Origin: VFJL01 sp043721435
GTDB lineage: Bacteria > Pseudomonadota > Gammaproteobacteria > Burkholderiales > Nitrosomonadaceae
Reading direction: 5' to 3'
DNA: 32,498 bases
NCBI GenBank assembly: GCA_043721435.1
Contig: JAYSQR010000023.1
Coordinates: forward strand, 1-32,498
The translations under genes were made by a program, and so were the position numbers. Within the stretch, counting starts at the first letter, position 1, and every line of letters begins with the position of its first letter. The notes beneath the pieces were generated by a model. It saw only the letters and a program-made list of their open reading frames with translations. It did not search any database and was not told the DNA's origin. Below, piece after piece: positions 8,333-16,933 of this stretch.

Positions 8333-10042
8333 TTGAAATCTTCTGACGCACTCGCCAAATTTCTGATAACCCATCGAGTTCAAACCTGTTTTGAACTCGT
8401 AGGCGGAATGATCACACATCTTCTGGATAGTTTCGCCGAATCTGGGCAATTCAATATCATCTCGATGCACCATGAGCAATCTGCCGCGTTTGCTGCGGAG
8501 GGCGTGGCAAGGTATACCCAGGGGAAAACGATAGCGGTAGCTATGGGAACCAGTGGACCGGGCGCGACCAATTTGATAACCGGCATCGGGAGCTGCTGGT
8601 TTGATTCCGTGCCATGTCTATTTATTACGGGGCAAGTTAACACCCGTGAACTCAAAGGCGGGCGGCTCATTAGACAACAAGGTTTTCAAGAACTGGATAT
8701 CGTTACAGTTGTCCGTTCGCTGACCAAATACGCAGTGAGGGTGGATAATTCCGATGATTTGTTGCCGGAATTGCACAAGGCTTTATCGGTTTCGCTGAGT
8801 GGACGCCAAGGCCCGGTGTTACTGGATATTCCAAACGATGTTCAACGAGCCGAGATCCCAGATGCGCTGGTTGAGAAATGGTTAAACATGCCACTGGAAA
8901 TCAAAATGGGATCTGAAATATGCTTGAATGACCTAAAAAATTTGGAGAATCTGTGTAGGGATGCGCGGCGCCCGTTGATTTGCATCGGCGGCGGAGCGCG
9001 CTGGGCAGATGCGATGGACGAGTGGCTATTGGCGGCAGATGTGCTCGGTATCCCTTATGTGTCAACACTTATGGGCCATGAACGGGTGGTCGCACGCAAC
9101 AATTACTTCAACATGATCGGCAGCTATGGAAACCGTGAGGCCAACTGGGCGATACAAAACTGTGACTTGCTGATCGTGGTGGGTGCACGTCTCGATGTTC
9201 GGCAAACGGGTTCAGATGTAGAAGATTTTGCTCGTCAAGCGCATATCGTCCAGATAGACATCGACCCTTCACAATTGGGTAATCGAGTTCATGCTGATCT
9301 GAATATGTGCGTGACGGCTGAAAATTTTTTCAGGGCATTCTCCCTCAAAGAGGTCGCATTTCTAAATCTGGACAAGAAATGGGTGATCGAGCTATCAACA
9401 CGACGTGACCAGGCTCAGCATAATGAATATGCGGACTGGGAAATCAGCCCCAGCGAGATTTTCAAAAAGCTGAATCGCATATTGGCTAAGCACTCCATCG
9501 ATTACGTTTGTGATGTGGGTAATCATCAAATGTGGGCTGCACAAAGCTTACGTCTATCTTGCAATCAGGCCGTTCATTACAGCGGAGGGATGGGGGCGAT
9601 GGGTTTTGCCTTGCCCACAGCATTGGGGATAGCCATTCAATCCAAGAACAAGGTCGTCGTGATTACGGGGGACGGAAGTCTGCAAATCAATATTCAGGAG
9701 TTGGACACGCTTAATCGCCTGGGATTGGACCTGACCATTATCGTAATGAATAACTCGGTGTTAGGCATGGTCAAAAATTTCCAAGATATGTATTTCGACG
9801 GTCGTGACCAATCGACTCGAAAAGGCTATAGCAGTCCCTCATTCACTGATATTGCAATGGCCTATGGGATCGAGGCCCACCGTGCCGCTAACGCAGTGGA
9901 TATGGATCGTGTCTTGAACTTGATAGCGGATAACAAAGGTCCGCTGCTCATTGAAATCATGATGGATGGAGCAACGGAATGCCGTCCACGCTTGGCCTTT
10001 GGGTCAAAACTGGATGAGCAGCTTCCGAAGCTGAACGGTTAG
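8333..10042 (+). CDS. yerE: ThDP-dependent flavoenzyme, YerE-like (acetolactate synthase family)
   Basis: A 569-residue thiamine-diphosphate enzyme of the acetolactate synthase fold. N-terminal PYR domain: catalytic glutamate E48 in MHHEQSAAF, then the GTSGPGATN loop. Central FAD-type domain around residues 190-350. C-terminal ThDP domain: GDGS at 446-449 ending in NN at 473-474, the GDG-X(n)-NN signature. Given its place after rfbFGH, the best match is YerE, which decarboxylates pyruvate and attaches the two-carbon unit to C4 of CDP-3,6-dideoxy-4-ketoglucose. The start is a TTG at 8333 with ataagg seven bases upstream; the ATG just before it runs straight into a stop. A true biosynthetic acetolactate synthase is less likely: no ilvH-like small subunit follows. 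Confidence 0.82.
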   Translation: MKSSDALAKFLITHRVQTCFELVGGMITHLLDSFAESGQFNIISMHHEQSAAFAAEGVARYTQGKTIAVAMGTSGPGATNLITGIGSCWFDSVPCLFITGQVNTRELKGGRLIRQQGFQELDIVTVVRSLTKYAVRVDNSDDLLPELHKALSVSLSGRQGPVLLDIPNDVQRAEIPDALVEKWLNMPLEIKMGSEICLNDLKNLENLCRDARRPLICIGGGARWADAMDEWLLAADVLGIPYVSTLMGHERVVARNNYFNMIGSYGNREANWAIQNCDLLIVVGARLDVRQTGSDVEDFARQAHIVQIDIDPSQLGNRVHADLNMCVTAENFFRAFSLKEVAFLNLDKKWVIELSTRRDQAQHNEYADWEISPSEIFKKLNRILAKHSIDYVCDVGNHQMWAAQSLRLSCNQAVHYSGGMGAMGFALPTALGIAIQSKNKVVVITGDGSLQINIQELDTLNRLGLDLTIIVMNNSVLGMVKNFQDMYFDGRDQSTRKGYSSPSFTDIAMAYGIEAHRAANAVDMDRVLNLIADNKGPLLIEIMMDGATECRPRLAFGSKLDEQLPKLNG

Positions 10043-10055
10043 CCAATACATCAAC

Positions 10056-11006
10056 ATGATAAGAATAGCAATTCTCGGTGCGACCAGTCAGATTGCCAGA
10101 GACTTGATCGTTTCGTTTTCCGCTTCGGAAAACAAATACCTACACTTATTTGCGCGCCGCCCAGATGAGGTGACGAAATGGCTAGTGTCCATAGGGCTAT
10201 CAGGACGTTATCCGGTAGATGAATTTTCTGGATTTGCCAGGCATGAGTTCGATGCCGTCATCAACTTCGTTGGTGTCGGCAACCCCGCACAGGCGATGGC
10301 GATGGGCAGTTCGATCTTCGATATCACCCTGCGCTTTGATGAAATGGTACTTGAATACTTGCAGACGCACCCCACCTGCCGCTATTTGTTTTTGAGCAGC
10401 GGGGCAGCATACGGATCAAGTTTCAACGAACCGGCAACTCGCGATACTCCGGCTATTGTGGCGATTAACGATCTGGCGCCGCACGAATGGTATGGCATCG
10501 CCAAACTGCATGCAGAGTGCAGACATCGCGCAGACCCTGAACTATCCATCATCGATATACGAGTGTTCAATTATTTCAGTCGTACACAAGATATCTCAGC
10601 ACGCTTTCTGATCACGGATATTCTGCGCGCCATTCGAGACAAAATGGTGTTGAGGACCTCGCCCGACTACATCGTGCGTGACTTTTTGCATCCCTCAGAT
10701 TTCTATTACTTAGTAAGCGCGCTACTTTCAGCACCTGCTGCCAATACCGCAGTCGATTGCTATAGTTGCGCGCCCATCGATAAATCCACTTTACTCGCAG
10801 CGATGCAGGAAAGATTTGGCCTTCAGCATGAAGCGACCGAAGCAACCTCCAGCGTTAACGCAACGGGCAACAAGCCCCATTACTACTCGCTGAACACCCG
10901 TGCCGCTGACTTTGGATATCAGCCTGCTTTGACTTCTTTAGAGGGGATATTGAAGGAGGCGACCGCGGTACTCCAACAGAGAGTATCTCAGACGGGCCGC
11001 AGTTGA
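10056..11006 (+). CDS. yerF: NAD(P)-dependent sugar reductase, YerF-like
   Basis: A 316-residue extended SDR. The dinucleotide-binding motif GATSQIA is at residues 8-14, the serine region SSGAAYG at 114-120 and YGIAK (Y146, K150) gives the catalytic YxxxK. In the yersiniose route YerF reduces the newly added acetyl branch of the CDP-sugar to a hydroxyethyl group. I assign this role from position: it follows the YerE-like gene by 13 bp and ends the operon. Sequence alone would only say NAD-dependent epimerase/dehydratase family. The 244 bp after it, up to the convergent glycosyltransferase, hold a small hairpin (gcgac/gtcgc, 11064-11079) without a T-run and no other feature. Confidence 0.7.
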   Translation: MIRIAILGATSQIARDLIVSFSASENKYLHLFARRPDEVTKWLVSIGLSGRYPVDEFSGFARHEFDAVINFVGVGNPAQAMAMGSSIFDITLRFDEMVLEYLQTHPTCRYLFLSSGAAYGSSFNEPATRDTPAIVAINDLAPHEWYGIAKLHAECRHRADPELSIIDIRVFNYFSRTQDISARFLITDILRAIRDKMVLRTSPDYIVRDFLHPSDFYYLVSALLSAPAANTAVDCYSCAPIDKSTLLAAMQERFGLQHEATEATSSVNATGNKPHYYSLNTRAADFGYQPALTSLEGILKEATAVLQQRVSQTGRS

Positions 11007-11250
11007 TTACCATCATGCTTGGGAGAGCATCCCCTCCTGCTTGCGCTCGTAATGATGCGCGTTGCGACGACATTGTCGCCTGAGGAAATAGGCAGAGTTT
11101 CATTGGTTCTGACACCGAATAGATTTGCAGACAGTTTTCTAACCGCAGACTCTGTGTTAGTTTCGAATTAAATTGAGGAGCAGGCAAGCACCAATCAGGA
11201 ATTGCAGAAGCTTATTGGTATGGTGTGAAAGGCTTCAATGGCTGGGGAGA

Positions 11251-13428
11251 TTACGAGTTGACTTTCTTACCCATAACCCGTGCCAGAGAACGGCTCAATA
11301 CGCCTGCATGGGGACTGTGCAGCAAGTCATGCAATACTCTTGCTTTATTCTTGCCCAACAAGGAGAGATGGAGCATCACTAGAAAGTTTGCCGCTGATTC
11401 GGGGAAGATGCTCAGAAGATAGGCAGCCGTACGCGCAACCCCGCCACTGCTAGCCGGCCAAACCTTGCTGAACTCGTTCCTTGTATAGACCCCCAGTGCC
11501 CTATGTTTTAACAGTACACCCCAGCGTCGCCACGGCTCACGTGGGCTAATCTTTCGTTTGGCCGTATCCGAAAAATCCGGAAATGACCAGATGAGCTTCG
11601 GCCACTCGAGCATCCATACTTCAAAGCGGACAGAATTCCACGTTGAATTTCCAAGACGAATAATGACTGAAGGTTCGGCCATCACTCTGACATTCACAAT
11701 AGGCGGACTCTGGAAGATTACGCCAACATGAATGAACCCCGTCCCATAATAAGAAGAGGCGCTCTTGGAGAGCCAGTAAGTGCGTCGAATAACCAAACAA
11801 CCGACAAATGAAAGGTATTTGGCAGTTCTAGCAAAGAAATTCTCGTGATCAGCCTCGCGATACACCCTGTCAGAGTCCAGCTTCATCAGCCGGCTCTCGA
11901 GTACAACGGATAAGTCTGCATTTCTGGCTTCTGAGTTGACAACAATCAGGTCATCTTCACCCCCAAGAACAGACAGCACTTTGGCAATGGCACCAGGACA
12001 TATCAAGTCATCATCAGACATCAGCCAGCAATACTCCCCCTTTGCATATTTAACAGCCTCGTCATAGTTGCGGTCAAAACCTGTATTTTCCGACTTACGG
12101 AAATAATGAATTTCAGGGTGGCGTGACGAATACTGCACCATCACCTCGGAAGTGTTATCGGATGATGCATTATCCACGATAACAATTTCAACGCCGGATT
12201 CCAACTGTACCAGCATGGAGTCCAGGGTCTCACCGATGAATTTCGCTCTATTGTAGGTTCCAATACAAATAGATAGTTTCGGATTTATCAAGGCACGGTC
12301 TCTGGTGTCTTTATGCGCATCCGGATTTTCTACGACTGGTTCTGCAATCCGCTCAGCCAACATGCCAACATCAAAAGTGGGATCGATCTCGGCAAGCACT
12401 GCCGGAACCTCCTGTATGCCGACCTCCCACTTCGTCAGGATGCTTTTATTCGGAGATACCTCTTCCGCATGCAGAAGGTCGCTGCCGAAACTCTCCAGCC
12501 CCATAGCATAGTGATAATAACGTAGCGCGGCGAATTCGCGCAGGGCGTGGGGCAAGCGACGCCAGCGGGCAGTGGGTAGGGCAACGCGCGCGCGCAGGAA
12601 GGCGAGTTTCTCGTCAAGATGGCGAATCTGTTGCCCGGTGTCCGGAAAGCAGTCAGCGAATTCCAGCAGACGTGTTCGCGCCAATCCATAGAAGAGGAGC
12701 TTCTTCCCATGGATTTCGGCAAGGCTTTTGTTGCGGTTCTTCTTGCGCCGCAGTGCACCAATCTGATTGGCGCTGTGTTGACGATAGGCAATCAGTGGTG
12801 TCGGCAACGCAGTCAGGTGCGAGACAGCGCCAATCAATAGCGATATCCAGGCATCGTGTACCCATACATTTGGTATCGGCAGCACAAGGTCACGATAGGC
12901 TGAACGAAAGGCCATGGTTGCACCGGTTGCCACAGGGTGCTTGAGCAATGCCGTGGTTGCATCGCGGGCTGCAATCAGTGCCTGCTCCTGCGAACTGAAC
13001 CTGATTTCTTTCCACAACCGCAACCTGAGGGGATTAAGATCCTGATCGACCACGTCAGCATCGGTGAAAACGGCACCCGTCTCCGGATTGCGTACGAACT
13101 GCTCTTCAATGCAAGCGATCTTATCCGGGTACCAGATGTCATCCTGATCACACAGGAATATGATCTCGCCGCCGCAGGCATGGATCGCTGCCTCAAAATT
13201 AAGAGTCGAGCCGAGGCGTTCAGGATTTACCTGCAGTCGCACGGGAAAGGGCGCATGCTGGGCGAAATCCCTTACTATAGATACCGTAGTGTCGGTCGAA
13301 GCGTCATCAAAGATCACCAACTCGTCTGGCAGGCGAGTCTGGCGCGCAATACTGTCCAGTTGCGCGCCAACAAAACGTTCGCCGTTATATGTGGCCAATG
13401 CGATAGACAAGGACAGCCGTGCACTCAT
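11251..13428 (-). CDS. Two-domain GT2 glycosyltransferase (fusion), second half abequosyltransferase-like
   Basis: 725 residues with two GT-A family 2 domains. Domain 1 (about 5-300): LSIALATYNG, DDASTD and LCDQDDIW, the pattern of rhamnosyltransferases and related enzymes. Domain 2 (about 380-725): LSICIGTYNRAKFIGETLDS, VDNASSDNTSE and YCWLMSDDDL, which resembles RfbV-type transferases of 3,6-dideoxyhexoses. Between them, residues 328-359 repeat the tail of the neighbouring RgpF-like protein, so the gene looks like a fusion of a tailed transferase with a second one. Last of three minus-strand genes, 54 bp after its neighbour. If the RfbV resemblance holds, domain 2 could transfer the CDP-sugar made by the convergent rfbF-yerF operon; this is inference. 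Confidence 0.8.
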   Translation of the reverse strand: MSARLSLSIALATYNGERFVGAQLDSIARQTRLPDELVIFDDASTDTTVSIVRDFAQHAPFPVRLQVNPERLGSTLNFEAAIHACGGEIIFLCDQDDIWYPDKIACIEEQFVRNPETGAVFTDADVVDQDLNPLRLRLWKEIRFSSQEQALIAARDATTALLKHPVATGATMAFRSAYRDLVLPIPNVWVHDAWISLLIGAVSHLTALPTPLIAYRQHSANQIGALRRKKNRNKSLAEIHGKKLLFYGLARTRLLEFADCFPDTGQQIRHLDEKLAFLRARVALPTARWRRLPHALREFAALRYYHYAMGLESFGSDLLHAEEVSPNKSILTKWEVGIQEVPAVLAEIDPTFDVGMLAERIAEPVVENPDAHKDTRDRALINPKLSICIGTYNRAKFIGETLDSMLVQLESGVEIVIVDNASSDNTSEVMVQYSSRHPEIHYFRKSENTGFDRNYDEAVKYAKGEYCWLMSDDDLICPGAIAKVLSVLGGEDDLIVVNSEARNADLSVVLESRLMKLDSDRVYREADHENFFARTAKYLSFVGCLVIRRTYWLSKSASSYYGTGFIHVGVIFQSPPIVNVRVMAEPSVIIRLGNSTWNSVRFEVWMLEWPKLIWSFPDFSDTAKRKISPREPWRRWGVLLKHRALGVYTRNEFSKVWPASSGGVARTAAYLLSIFPESAANFLVMLHLSLLGKNKARVLHDLLHSPHAGVLSRSLARVMGKKVNS
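12354..12447 (-). repeat. Duplicated tail segment, copy A (inside GT fusion)
   Basis: A 94-bp stretch aligning without gaps to 13530-13623 at roughly 80% identity by hand count. It encodes the segment running from KSILTK to FDVGMLA at residues 328-359, between the two GT2 domains. Confidence 0.8.
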
Positions 13429-13482
13429 TTGAGGTGCCGCCGTGTGATTGCAGTGCTGGGTTTACAGATCATCATCAGCTTC

Positions 13483-14433
13483 TCACCTCGATCCAACCCG
13501 GGACTCCGGAGCGATCTCTGCAACCCAGTCGGCCAACATACCGACATCGAAGGTGGCGCCGCTTTCGGCAAGCACCGCCGCAACCTCCTGAATACTCACC
13601 CCCCGCTTTGTCAGGATGCTTTTCTTCAGAAACGGAAACTTGAATTCGGTAATAAGCGGTTTCCACAAGCGGAAAGTTGGGTCGATCCAGTTCTTCGGCC
13701 GCTCCAGATACTGGATCTGGTCGAGCACACGCTCCAGACTATAGAGTGCCGCCAGGCGAAAGCGCTGGCCGAGCAAGCGGGAAAAACCGGCTTCATATTT
13801 CCGAACTATTGCAATCTTGAACCCTACAACTTTGACCCGATCAAAGAAACCAATGAATTCTTTAGACAAAATCACAGGTTTCTTGCAATAAAGGAAATAG
13901 GATTGCAAATGCGGATAAAAGCGGAAGTTATCTGTCATGCCGACGATATCGGCATCGCAATTTTCCAGCCTCGTGATGATGTCGCTGAAGTCAAACAGCG
14001 GCCCGAGTACACTGTCATTGGCCAACAAGAGTCCAGGGTGTGCATGGAATTGCGGATATTGCTCCAGTCCTGTTTTCCAGCCATAAAAATCGTAACCCTT
14101 ATTCTCCCGGCTGATTATCCTGATGCAGTACCCCGCCAGTTTCTGCAGATCCGCATCCGAAATCGTATCGCTCGAGCTGATGAATACAACATCGAATCCT
14201 GCCAGCACAAGTTGCTTGAGATAATGGTATACATTCTGCCTGACTATGCTCCCGTTATCATAGCTGCAGAAGAGGCATATTGGCTTGGCGTGATTCGGCG
14301 CTAGCGCTCCTTCCCTGGAAAATCTGACTTGGGGTTTTTCGCTTGCCTTCTCTTGTGTGAGTGCATAGAGCGATAAATTACACAGGTATTGCAGATCCCT
14401 GATTATCGTCTTGATCGCCCACTTCACAGACAA
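13483..14433 (-). CDS. RgpF-like rhamnan synthesis protein
   Basis: A 316-residue protein resembling the RgpF family (rhamnan synthesis F), glycosyltransferases or accessory enzymes of rhamnose-containing polysaccharides. Recognisable blocks are the N-terminal CLFCSYDNG followed by VYHYLKQL, RENKGYDFYGWKTGL, the LLANDSVLGPL block and DIVGMTDNF with the following YCKKPVI. The C-terminal stretch FPFLKKSILTKRGVSIQEV is the family's usual end and is followed by a segment also present inside the next gene. It lies 28 bp downstream of the large bifunctional glycosyltransferase and 54 bp upstream of the GT2 fusion, probably one transcript. dTDP-rhamnose from the rfbA/rfbC pathway is a reasonable donor; substrate not provable from sequence. 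Confidence 0.75.
   Translation of the reverse strand: MSVKWAIKTIIRDLQYLCNLSLYALTQEKASEKPQVRFSREGALAPNHAKPICLFCSYDNGSIVRQNVYHYLKQLVLAGFDVVFISSSDTISDADLQKLAGYCIRIISRENKGYDFYGWKTGLEQYPQFHAHPGLLLANDSVLGPLFDFSDIITRLENCDADIVGMTDNFRFYPHLQSYFLYCKKPVILSKEFIGFFDRVKVVGFKIAIVRKYEAGFSRLLGQRFRLAALYSLERVLDQIQYLERPKNWIDPTFRLWKPLITEFKFPFLKKSILTKRGVSIQEVAAVLAESGATFDVGMLADWVAEIAPESRVGSR
13530..13623 (-). repeat. Duplicated tail segment, copy B (RgpF-like C-terminus)
   Basis: Second copy of the 94-bp repeat, encoding residues 271-302 of the RgpF-like protein. Here the segment continues naturally from the family's C-terminal motif, so this is probably the ancestral location type. Confidence 0.8.
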
Positions 14434-14461
14434 GATGCCATGCTCCAGTCACTCCGCTAGC

Positions 14462-16933
14462 CTACGCTGCAGCAGCCTCATCATCCCACGTGAGCACCTT
14501 GATTCCGTTCGTTCGACCCCAGAACATGAGCGAAGCACGCAGCGGACCCGAGACATCGGGCAGCAGCCATATTTCGGAGACTCGCTTGTCCGGGCGCAGC
14601 CAGCCGTGCAGTGAAAGCCTGATCACCACGCCCAGGCTCATTGATCGATTGGGCATATGCAGGCAAAAAAGCTGGGGGACGGGTTTGCGTGTGAGCCAAT
14701 GAACGCACCCTCCCTCGCGGAACACGACCTCAATCGCGTCCAGAAGATCCGGCGGAAGACTCTCCAGCGGGCGGCGGCCTGAGAAAAGCAGAACATTGCG
14801 CCGCGCGTTGGGATAGCGTGAGAAATAAAGATTACGGTTGTGCCGCACCAGTTCCAGATAAGACAGGCTGCGGCCAAACGAGCCGCCGCCCTTGTGATAA
14901 ATGCTTGCGGTGGGATGCACACCGATGCGCCAGCCAAGCAGGTCGAGCCGGCGGCCCAGGTCGATATCTTCGTAATAACCGCGACCGAACACCGGATCGA
15001 AACCGCCGATTTCCTGGAATACATCGCGCCGGATCAGAAACGCGTAACCGCGCAAGCGGTGCGTCAGGATATAGCCGCCCGGCTGCCGCGGATACTGATT
15101 GAGGTCATAGGTGGCGTAGTAGTTGCCGGAAGGAATGATGACCGCCAACTTTGGATCGGCCGCCATCGCGGCACACAACGGCGGCAGAAAATCTTCGCTC
15201 GTTTCGGTATCCGAATTGAGCACCAGCACGTAGGACGCGTCGGAGCGGCCGACTGCCTCATTCACCGACAAACCGAAACCCTGGTTCTTCGGTGCGTGAT
15301 GGACACGCACGCACTCATACGGTAACTGGTCGAGCATCTCGCGCGTCTCGGCGTCGGAAGCATCGTCCTGGACATAAATATATCTGATGGAGTGGCCGAG
15401 GCAGGCAACAACGGAGTCAATGCAGCGCCGCGTCAACGCAGGCGCGTTGTAGACCGGGATCACCACATCGACAGACGGTATTGCCGACTCATTTATTTCG
15501 GCTGGTAACTTGGCAGGTAACTCATCTGGCGATTCGGTTGGCAACTCAGTTGGCAAATGAACTTGCCCGGAGTCCTGAATTTCCGCAAGCGCCGTTGCCT
15601 GTTCCGCACTTTCCATTGATTTTTCAACCGGAACATGATCGCTCTGCCGGATTTGATCTGGCACGTGCTTTGTCCGCACCTGCGACTCCAGCAAAGCCAC
15701 AAAACGCGGCAATACATCCGGCCCGCCGACATGGAGCATTTCATCGATGAAGCGTTGCCGGTGTTCCTCGACATAGAAGGAGCCGCAACCGTTGCGCAGA
15801 AGCCCGTCAATTTTTTCGTAGACGTCGTCCCGGCAGCGCAGTTCTGTCTCGGGCATGTAATGCGCCACCGTGGAACGCCCTGCAATCAGGTAATCGGCCG
15901 CCAGCACCGGCTTGCCCTCCTTGACTGCCTCAAACGAAACCGAGGTGGCAAGATCGACAATGACATCCGCCCAGTCCAATAAATGAGCGGAATGAATGCC
16001 GCCGCCCGCCACGCTCACGTTCGGCAAGCGCCGCAATGAGGAATCCCTGGTCAGGGTCTGCTGCCAGCCGCCGCGCGTATGCGGTTTGATCATCAATTCC
16101 ACGCCGGGGAAAGAGGCGATCAACTGCACCACATAACCGACTTCCTCCCAGAATGTCGTGAAATTGCTCTTTCTCAGAAACATCAGTACCTTGAGCCGGC
16201 TGTCGGAGCGAGGCAGCGGCGAAGGCGGCAACAACGTAGCGAGCTTGGTCAGCCATTCATCGCAATAGCGCGGCGAACCCAGCACGGCGATTTTCTGGTT
16301 GTCCATGAAGGGGCGGAAACGCCCGGCGCATAACTCATTTGGCACCACCAGCTTGTCAAACATGCGTCCGGCAGAAAACAGCGCATCCGGCCCGAGTTGC
16401 AGCTCATTGCGCCGTATCAGTTGACTGGCATGGGGACTGTCGCCGTGCGGCAGTGACACTATGCCGAGACCCGCGGCGTGCGCCATCGACACCACGATCT
16501 CGACCCACTCCACGCTGATGGTCGAGTTTCTTTCAACCCAGTCAAACGCCACCACGCCTCCGTCAGCCCCCTCGAAAGTACGTGTCAGCAAGCGCTGGGT
16601 GGTGCGGCGCCAGATCGGCTCGCGCCGTTTGGCATCGTAGATCTGGGCCACTGCATTGACTATCGGACCCAGCAGCGGAAGCCGCAAGCCGCGGATCAAC
16701 AGCAGCATCTGCATCCGCCACCTGATGAACTCGGACAGCGGCAGCAGCTCCTGAATATGCGCCACCCGCACGCCTGGCAGTTTCTTCAGAAATTCGATGC
16801 GGAAATCATTGCGGAAATACTCGAAACCGATCAGGACAACATCGCAGCTATGGCCGGAATCGACCCATTTGGAGATGACCGGGGTAATGTGATCTACATC
16901 GTTATAGTGACGCAGAAAGAAAAGGGCTTTCAT
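14462..16933 (-). CDS. Bifunctional glycosyltransferase: GT-B-like domain plus GT2 domain
   Basis: 823 residues, first gene of the minus-strand transferase operon. Residues 1 to about 430 look like a GT-B or CDP-glycerophosphotransferase-type fold: LPHGDSPH, the IKPHTRGG motif and a nucleotide-binding-like stretch DVIVDLATSVSFEAVKEGKP. A proline/acid-rich linker with five LPTE-type tetrapeptides follows (460-479). Residues about 487-800 form a GT2 domain with VVIPVYNAP, QDDASD, the DxD-type LNSDTE, GGFDPVFGRGYYEDIDL and HKGGGS. Donors are unknown. It is divergent from the CMP-sugar operon, so the N-terminal domain is a candidate user of that sugar. The ATG is preceded by taaggg, a modest Shine-Dalgarno. 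Confidence 0.78.
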   Translation of the reverse strand: MKALFFLRHYNDVDHITPVISKWVDSGHSCDVVLIGFEYFRNDFRIEFLKKLPGVRVAHIQELLPLSEFIRWRMQMLLLIRGLRLPLLGPIVNAVAQIYDAKRREPIWRRTTQRLLTRTFEGADGGVVAFDWVERNSTISVEWVEIVVSMAHAAGLGIVSLPHGDSPHASQLIRRNELQLGPDALFSAGRMFDKLVVPNELCAGRFRPFMDNQKIAVLGSPRYCDEWLTKLATLLPPSPLPRSDSRLKVLMFLRKSNFTTFWEEVGYVVQLIASFPGVELMIKPHTRGGWQQTLTRDSSLRRLPNVSVAGGGIHSAHLLDWADVIVDLATSVSFEAVKEGKPVLAADYLIAGRSTVAHYMPETELRCRDDVYEKIDGLLRNGCGSFYVEEHRQRFIDEMLHVGGPDVLPRFVALLESQVRTKHVPDQIRQSDHVPVEKSMESAEQATALAEIQDSGQVHLPTELPTESPDELPAKLPAEINESAIPSVDVVIPVYNAPALTRRCIDSVVACLGHSIRYIYVQDDASDAETREMLDQLPYECVRVHHAPKNQGFGLSVNEAVGRSDASYVLVLNSDTETSEDFLPPLCAAMAADPKLAVIIPSGNYYATYDLNQYPRQPGGYILTHRLRGYAFLIRRDVFQEIGGFDPVFGRGYYEDIDLGRRLDLLGWRIGVHPTASIYHKGGGSFGRSLSYLELVRHNRNLYFSRYPNARRNVLLFSGRRPLESLPPDLLDAIEVVFREGGCVHWLTRKPVPQLFCLHMPNRSMSLGVVIRLSLHGWLRPDKRVSEIWLLPDVSGPLRASLMFWGRTNGIKVLTWDDEAAAA
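15497..15556 (-). repeat. In-frame 12-bp tandem repeat in glycosyltransferase linker
   Basis: Five degenerate 12-bp units encode LPTE, LPTE, SPDE, LPAK and LPAE consecutively. They lie between the two catalytic domains, so changes in copy number would change linker length without breaking the frame. Confidence 0.75.

Noticed and set aside
8333..10042. Biosynthetic acetolactate synthase (ilvB/ilvI)
   Set aside because: The gene sits inside a CDP-dideoxy-sugar operon after rfbH, with an SDR rather than a regulatory subunit next to it; the YerE role fits better.
11173..11422. Short plus-strand frames at the end of the GT fusion gene
   Set aside because: They overlap the 3' end of the glycosyltransferase on the opposite strand; no resemblance to a known protein and no good ribosome site.
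12937..14304. 455-codon plus-strand open frame
   Set aside because: It lies antisense to two glycosyltransferase genes with clear motifs and shows no recognisable protein pattern.
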